In this document: positions 58,267-64,000 of the stretch, one piece after another | How positions within the stretch are numbered: the stretch's first letter is position 1 | Layout: the number at the start of each line of letters is the position of its first letter | Source of the DNA: Boletus sp. NGJ | Lineage: Eukaryota; Basidiomycota; Agaricomycetes; Boletales; Boletaceae | Assembly: GCA_019096195.1 (NCBI GenBank) | Contig: JAGTXK010000055.1 | Span: forward strand, 1,984,001-2,048,000 | Length of the DNA: 64,000 bases | Direction of reading: 5' to 3' | Program-made: the position numbers and the translations under genes | Notes under the pieces: model-generated | Seen by the model: the letters and a program-made list of their open reading frames with translations, nothing else | The model's database searches: none | What the model was told of the DNA's origin: nothing

Positions 58267-60392
58267 ATGCTCCGATTCGCCAGAAATGGCCCTCCTTCAT
58301 ACATACTCCTCGCCATAGCCCTCCTCACCGGCCTGTTTGGTGGATATATACTTTCCAGCCCTCCACGCAAGGCTGAGCTTTGCTCCTTCCCTTTCGATAC
58401 CCCCAGTATCCCCAACAATCAAGCTTACCCCGAAACGTTCCCCCTCGAAAATATCGCTCACCCCGACCAGTCTGCCGGCGGATCGCTGCTGGTCAGTGAC
58501 GACTTGGACCTCGAAGCACTGCGTTCCATAGTAACAGGGACAAAAGGATATTATGCTCGAGACTATAGTATGGGCTTAGGATGGAACAACGTCAGCGATT
58601 CTGGTCATTCTGCTTCTCATCGTCTTTTTACGCTTTTTCACTTCCAGATGCGCTATATCATCGAAACTGCACTTCATCATGGTTCACTGCTCAACCGCAC
58701 TGTCATAATACCCTCTTATGTATACGCTCGTTCATGTGAATTTGAAAAGTGAGTGCCGCCCTACTTGGTCGAACACGTGCTTACCTGTTGTAAAGTGCGG
58801 TTTGCGCAGCATACACGCCAATGGTTAATCGAGGCGATGCCATCAATTCGGACGAGTGGCGGCAGTTGCCAGAAGAGCAGCAGATGGGCTGGCGAGTGCC
58901 CATGTCTGTCATGCTCAATCTCACCCTCCTCCGACGCTTCCAGCCAGTCATCACCGTTGCCGAGTACCTCCGCCTTCACGATCTCTCAGAAGACCTCGAA
59001 CTTAGCAACGGACAGTGGGATACACAAAGATATCACCAGAACCCGAGTGTGTACGACACTCAAGGAGATCCACCCAGCTTGCACACAATCGAAAATGGAT
59101 GGTACGACCCTCAGGACCTCAACCGCGTTGATAGATTACCAGATGAGATGAAATCGCGTGGTCAATGGGACTCACTTCTTGGCGATCCCGGAAAGGACGA
59201 GCACGGCGATTGGCCGAGCCCATCCAAGACGAACGCATATCGGGCCCTCGAAGAGGAACTCGCCGGAAGACAACACGTTTTGGCCTTCGATCGTGCTCGC
59301 CAGATACTCCAGAATAATGGGATTGGAGGCGTCACCTCAGACGACGACCTTATCCAAGTTCTGCATGACAACGGTTGGGAAGTCTTGTACACATTTGACG
59401 GAGCGTAAGTTCAGAACTCGGGTCCTGATTTCCGTTTGCTTACCAACAGATGCAAATCCAGTCTTGGTATGGATTATGTCAAGAACGTCGTGAACCCAAT
59501 CAAGCAAGTTGCGCCTCGCGATTCGATTCGTGGATTCGTGGACGACTACTACCATGTTACTGAAGAAGTTCTTCTCCTCAGAGGTGAAATCCACTACGAG
59601 CGAAAGCCGGTAGGTCTTTCGCGGTGATTCGGATACGCGCGGAGCTCACCTTCCCAAAGGCTAGTTTGCGATTCACCACCACGTCCGCGAGAGACGCCTT
59701 CTCCCGACTTGTATTATTCCGGATACGCCACACTGACAGCGTCTTGGAGCTGTCGGCTACAATGGCTCGACGAATGCAGGAGCTCGTAGGCGGGCGAATG
59801 TGGATGGGTGCACACATGCGGCGTGGTGACTGTGAGTTTCATTCAGCGCCTGGAATTAAGGCTACGCCTGACATTTACATCATAGTCGTACGCTACCATT
59901 GGACCATGCAAGCAGAATTCGGAGATCACCTTCAACGGATCAGGGATCGCCTGGACAAAGGGAGAGAGATCCTCCGTTCTATTATTCCCCAATCTTTGGG
60001 CACCTACGCCGTTCCTGATGTTGTAGTCAAGCCCGAGTTCGTACAACACCATGCGCCGAACAAGGGTGACTTGTAAGTTGCGCAACATATGACCCCATTC
60101 CATCTCATCTCAAGACTATAGGATCTACATCGCCACCGATGAGCGAGATCCGGGCAACCTTGCCTACCTTCGTGAACACGGCGTTGTCCGGGCTCCGGAC
60201 CTCATCACCATCGAAGACCGCAGACGTTTTGGTTGGCCGTTGTTGATAACAGACGTGCTCGGTATTGTGGAGCAAGACTTGCTAGCACGGGGGGCTTTCT
60301 TCTATGCACATGCCCTCAGTTCCGTGGCTGGGGGTGTCGTCAACATCCGTGCTGCGAACGGTGCCGATCCACGAACTGCACAAATTGATTGA
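58267..60392 (+). CDS. O-fucosyltransferase-like type II membrane glycosyltransferase
   Basis: A GDP-fucose protein O-fucosyltransferase-like fold, common in Agaricomycetes; donor and acceptor are not established. I prefer the ATG at 58267 (MLRFARNGPPSYILLAIALL), since the signal anchor follows at once. An in-frame ATG at 58183 would add 28 residues. Exons then read MRYIIETALHHGSLLNRTVI, AVCAAYTPMVNRGDAINSDE, LGMDYVKNVVNPIKQVAPRD and ARDAFSRLVLFRIRHTDSV. The donor-binding motif is MGAHMRRGDC (near 59815). The C-terminal block reads IYIATDERDPGNLAYLREHG, RRRFGWPLLITDVLGIVEQD and FYAHALSSVAGGVVNIR, ending at 60392. About six introns; one acceptor near 58797 reads AAG. The gene is intact, about 580-590 residues, and the product is probably in the Golgi or ER lumen. 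Confidence 0.82.
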
Positions 60393-60883
60393 GCACACGA
60401 CGTGCAGGGTCTTCTTAGGGTATCTTGTATAATCCGTAAGGACTTTTATTGTTTGTAACTTTGGACTTGGGGCGGATTGCTGTAAGATCCGAGTTCGATC
60501 TCGCATCTGTCCGCCCGCTAGCAAGCGTTGAACTTTGTCATGCGTGTTCCATGGTTGCTAATTTTGAAGGTTGGCTGTGCCGCCGTCTCCCTCAAGGTAC
60601 TCACTGGGCCTCTGGGCGCAAATTACAAGTTCTCCGGTAAGTACCCGCGTCGACGTTGGGTTTTGCTATGCTGGTTCATGAGTCATGACCTTTGAATCCT
60701 GTTGGACTGAACAATTATATGTTGGAGTGTACAAATCAACACAATCCATAGCGGCCGACGGGTTGAAACGTTGAATACAAACTGATGTTCCACGGCAACA
60801 AATACAGCAACCATCATCATATTTTTTTTTCCGAGACTCGGAAAGTGCCGTCTGGCCACCGGCGCAAAACCTTGCTTGATGAC
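60393..60883. other. Intergenic DNA downstream of the glycosyltransferase gene
   Basis: About 490 bp with no supported feature. A T-run lies at 60820-60830. A GGCGGA...TCCGCC pairing near 60470 is discussed among rejected items. Confidence 0.4.
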
Positions 60884-61661
60884 TCAAAAGGGAACAGAAG
60901 GAATGATTGAAACATCAAAGTCAACCATAGACTTGAGTCCATCATTGAGACCTCTGGAATGCATCATGACTTCAAAGAGATTTGTGGCCCACAACCGAGT
61001 CGGAAAAATCCGGTCAGTCGGGTGCCAAGAAACCTTGTCACGCAAGGTGATACGACCGTGTAGGTAAGACTTCCAGCTGCGTGTCTTGGGAGCGACAAAA
61101 GCGAGTAGGGCTTGGAACTCGGCATCATCGATCCAATGACCGGCTAAGGAGAGACGCATGCGCAACACCTTCATCTTCATTAGGTGAGCGACAAAATTTG
61201 TGCCTTCCTCGGCCACAGTGGTGTAAAGCGCACGTTTCATGGAGAAGAGCTGGTCGCTTCATGGAAGGTACAGAGAGCCTCCCATCCCACATTTCAGCAG
61301 CAGATTTGCATTCAAAAAGGTGAACAAATTGTTCGTCCTTGATGGTGGTGGTGATCAGTGCCTGTGCGAACAGATCTTTCCCTTCCCAGTCTGCCGCGGC
61401 TGCAGCTGAGGCACTGCTCCTGTTACGATCTCATGTGAGGATATTGACAATACGAGTCTTCCAGGCGAACCAATTTCCGTCCTTTAGCTTCTCGATCTGT
61501 GGAATTGGAGTGAAAACGCCTATAACGCTTGTATTCGGAACAACGGTCTGGTTCGACGGCGCAGATATAGCTGTCCCATGGGAGCTCGATCCGCTAGGCG
61601 ACAGCGGGGGCGGTGGCATCTGAATCACTTGTGCAGGATGGGTCCACGGGTCCATGCTCAC
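60884..61661 (-). mobile_element. Ty1/copia-type gag-related fossil, broken
   Basis: Two minus-strand stretches resemble the Gag (UBN2-type) part of Ty1/copia elements: one with IEKLKDGNWFAWKTRIVNIL and one with KRALYTTVAEEGTNFVAHLM continuing through a helical region. The copy is broken, with about three interruptions. I see no pol part and no long terminal repeats around it, so it looks old and solitary. Confidence 0.55.
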
Positions 61662-62475
61662 GATATGAAGTGACTAGTACGTTTGAATAAGTCAGAATAT
61701 GGTTACTGGTGTGCAGGGATCATAATTAATCTGTTGACCGGCTAGATTGTGATATGGTGGGGGAAACGACTTTTAAGAGACTAGTCGAAGGCAATATATG
61801 ACACTCTAAAGATATAAGTAGGGCCAGCTGTCGTTGCAGAGCCTGCTACTTCCGATAATGCCTACGGGAAATTCTGTTATTATTACTTAGTACGGTACGT
61901 AGGATGCGTATGGTAGTAATAAAAAGAAGCGACGAAATTTATCCTGAGTAAACTTTGGTTAGTATGTTTTCGCAAATGCTGTTAATGCGATTCCTACCGA
62001 AAACGCCATTATTTATGGCGGTGTGAAGGGATTGTCGGCGTATTTGAGGCCGGTAAGATGACTGTCGTCATTGTGCAACTTCAGTAGGAGAATGTCTCCT
62101 CTCCAAAGACGTCCGCAATCCAAGTGGGCCATTGAGAGCTGCAAGCAGTTATTGGACGACTGAGGATTATTATTATGACTTGCGGTGCAGACGAGCAACG
62201 AGAATGGCATGATAGGAGCGTTGGGAAGTGGAAGGCGTTGGAAAACAGCTCTGTTGAGTGTGACTGAACCGGAATGGTGTACTCCCGCTCTAATCCACGG
62301 AGTAGAACAGACATGATGGAAGTCTAATGCAACATGCTTTTGTCGCAGCTTGCACCTAGGTATAAACCTGTTACATACGTGCGGTCGTTCTATGGATAGG
62401 GTGAGAGGCGCTCCAGCAAATGTAACAAACGTACGACTTCATGGGTGAACATATAATCTGGGATGAACCAAAAAA
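61662..62475. other. Intergenic DNA
   Basis: About 800 bp of AT-leaning sequence with no supported gene or clear repeat. Confidence 0.35.
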
Positions 62476-62479
62476 AAGG

Positions 62480-62805
62480 TGAAAAGGTCACTGACTGGCC
62501 TTATCAATTTCAAAGTTATCTGAAGATGTTTCCACGACAAAATGCGACTCTGCAAGATCTCGCAAAGTGACACGGAAAGCTTCGATCCAATCCATGCCGA
62601 CTACAATGTCAGGAATGTCCTCCAGAACATCCTGTATGGAGCACAGCAGTGGATGGATGTCAGTTGTAAACGAGGTGCCCTCATAGTCAGCTGCTAAAAA
62701 TGCCTGCTTGGAATACCATCAGTCAATCATCGTAGAACGCACGAGAGTAACGTCGGAACCCAAAGAAAGGCGTGTGTCACCAAAAATGCCAAAGACCATG
62801 GTTGT
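62480..62805 (-). mobile_element. Possible retropepsin-like fossil fragment
   Basis: A minus-strand stretch reads DIPDIVVGMDWIEAF, a pattern like the IVLGxDWL block of retroviral-type aspartic proteases in Ty3-like elements. It is short, with nothing else of an element around it. It looks broken and old. A small host gene is an alternative. Confidence 0.25.
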
Positions 62806-63565
62806 GAACAAACAGGAGAGAGCACTCCCCTAAGCCCCAAGTGATTGCTGGTTGTAAAGGCCAAGAGATAAGACTATATAACAAACTACTAAAGTTAGGC
62901 AAAACGCCAAGTGCGGAAACGTCTCCAAAAAAATGAAAATAGTGCGCATCATTCGCACCAATGTTATAAACCCTCTACTTCGTAGCGGGAATTATTCCAG
63001 CCCCTATAGGTCGGCATCTCGGTCGGTTTACTCCAACTGTCAACGCCTTCAGCACCTTTGAGAGCTTTGATGTGGCAAGGACGGCAGACCTTTCTGCAGT
63101 GCTGAGCTCGTTGCCCCAAATACTGTGTATGACCGCAGGACGACTCTGTACTAACCACCACTCACGATGCTTTTCTCGCACGAACACGCCCCGACTGCCC
63201 GCTCACCGTGGCGAAAATTGGCCTTCTCCCTCCTTATCCCCGAGGGCCTTCCCTTGGTTAGGTGAACTTTGTATATGGTCGTGGAGGCATTTCGCGTGGA
63301 TGTTGCGATCATGAAGTGCACTTTTACACCGACTTGCCCCCGGCTTCTAGACAAGTGCGCGGGGTTCGTAAAGTAGGGTGAGTGTCGATTTCGAAAGATT
63401 CAACTCGTACGGACGTTGAGCATGATACACCAGCAGCAGCAGCCTGTCAGCCCTAGATTGTGTTCCACTCCTCGCCACTGATACTTGGACGACAATGAAC
63501 GAAAGACACGTACAAGTTAAACTGGTAAAACAACAATGGTCGTACACAACCCCAAGCCCGGTGTC
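62806..63565. other. Intergenic DNA before the right-edge gene
   Basis: About 760 bp. A minus-strand frame near 62970-63160 has a few Cys/His residues (CRPCHIKAL) but no full motif, and I do not call a gene. Confidence 0.35.
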
Positions 63566-64000
63566 TTATTCCCCTTCTGCACTGCGTTCTTGGCGACCGG
63601 ACGACTCCGCAGACGTTTCCACCATAGCATTCATGTCGTGAGAATTTGCAATGGTATCAGAGAGCTTGGCCAAAGAAGCGATGGTGGTATCCCCGGTTCC
63701 CGAGGTCTGTTGTTTGACTCTGGCCAACAACTGCTTTGTTGCCCAGTCAAAGTAAGCTGACTTGCTCGTCTCCCATGGTCTCTTTCCAGGGTCTGCTAAA
63801 GGTAGCTGAATCAATGCAGCGGTGGATTCTGGTGTGAGAGCTGGGAGAGACGAAATAGCCAAGAACATGCTTTCCAGCTCGTCAGGGACTTGGCCAAGCT
63901 CGCGTAATTGGGGTGATTGAAGGAATGACAACTGATTGAGTTGTGTTTCACTTCTACGGGCCAGAGCTGCAGACCACCTGACAGACCGAGTCAACAAACG
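63566..64000 (-). CDS. C-terminal part of a probable Mis12/Mtw1-like kinetochore protein, cut by the window edge
   Basis: The minus-strand frame is open to the right edge and ends at 63566, so the N-terminus lies outside the window. A CAG at about 63976 could be an acceptor, so the exon may begin there. The visible part reads ARRSETQLNQLSFLQSPQLR, then PDELESMFLAISSLPALTPE, DPGKRPWETSKSAYFDWATK and an Ala/Ser/Thr-rich tail. The block KRPWETSKSxYxxWA resembles the C-terminal region of basidiomycete Mis12 as I remember it. That protein anchors the KMN network to the inner kinetochore. The identification rests on this short stretch only. Confidence 0.45.
   Translation of the reverse strand, partial: RLLTRSVRWSAALARRSETQLNQLSFLQSPQLRELGQVPDELESMFLAISSLPALTPESTAALIQLPLADPGKRPWETSKSAYFDWATKQLLARVKQQTSGTGDTTIASLAKLSDTIANSHDMNAMVETSAESSGRQERSAEGE

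Noticed and set aside
60464-60514. tRNA-like signal (GGCGGA...GAGTTCGATCT...TCCGCC)
   Set aside because: The acceptor pairing spans only about 45 nt, the T-stem does not pair, and there is no A box.

Overview
This 64 kb window is fungal nuclear DNA, most likely from a mushroom-forming basidiomycete (Agaricomycetes). The genes are closely packed on both strands and split by many 45-65 nt introns. The set includes fungus-specific genes (translation elongation factor 3, a Dicer with a fungal layout) and several proteins that I know only as conserved families of Agaricomycetes. The lineage is inferred from gene content and style. I saw no tRNA, rRNA or CRISPR array.

Layout. 0-7.7 kb: an extended-SDR epimerase-like gene and 3-hydroxyisobutyrate dehydrogenase (both minus), an 850 bp element with perfect 29 bp terminal inverted repeats, then an SCY1-like pseudokinase (plus). 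7.9-16.2 kb: an ITFG1/TIP-like FG-GAP membrane protein, a LACTB2-like metallo-beta-lactamase, splicing factor CWC22 and an M50B-like membrane metallopeptidase. 16.3-23.4 kb: elongation factor 3 and V-ATPase subunit a, both minus. 23.8-29.8 kb: Dicer, and a phosducin-like chaperone gene divergent from it. 29.9-38.6 kb: a large membrane-anchored beta-propeller/amidohydrolase fusion, a small conserved hypothetical, eRF1, and the RNase P/MRP subunit POP7. 38.6-47.7 kb: poor in recognisable genes, with one long low-complexity conserved protein (minus, 42.2-44.2 kb) and several unresolved coding-like islands. 47.7-49.5 kb: glutathione reductase. 50.5-57.8 kb: three paralogous single-pass membrane proteins, with an unrelated 488-residue protein among them. 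58.2-60.4 kb: an O-fucosyltransferase-like Golgi-type enzyme. 60.4-63.5 kb: gene-poor, with an old Ty1/copia gag-related fossil. The right edge cuts a gene that may be kinetochore protein Mis12.

Most genes are housekeeping: translation (EF3, eRF1), RNA processing (CWC22, POP7, Dicer), vacuolar acidification, redox balance and valine breakdown. They form no operon or biosynthetic cluster. Divergent pairs with short shared upstream regions occur at Dicer/phosducin-like and eRF1/POP7.

The most unusual signal is in the 50.5-57.8 kb trio. All three genes fit the same five-exon structure, with a 5-nucleotide microexon followed by a 51-nucleotide exon at the same place in the ectodomain. The flanking introns have unrelated sequences. 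All three products end in a PPSY (PPxY) motif preceded by a shared helical segment, which suggests a receptor-like family with ubiquitin-ligase docking. A second splicing oddity is in glutathione reductase, where a GC-AG intron separates the two active-site cysteines and the second lies on a 17-nucleotide exon.
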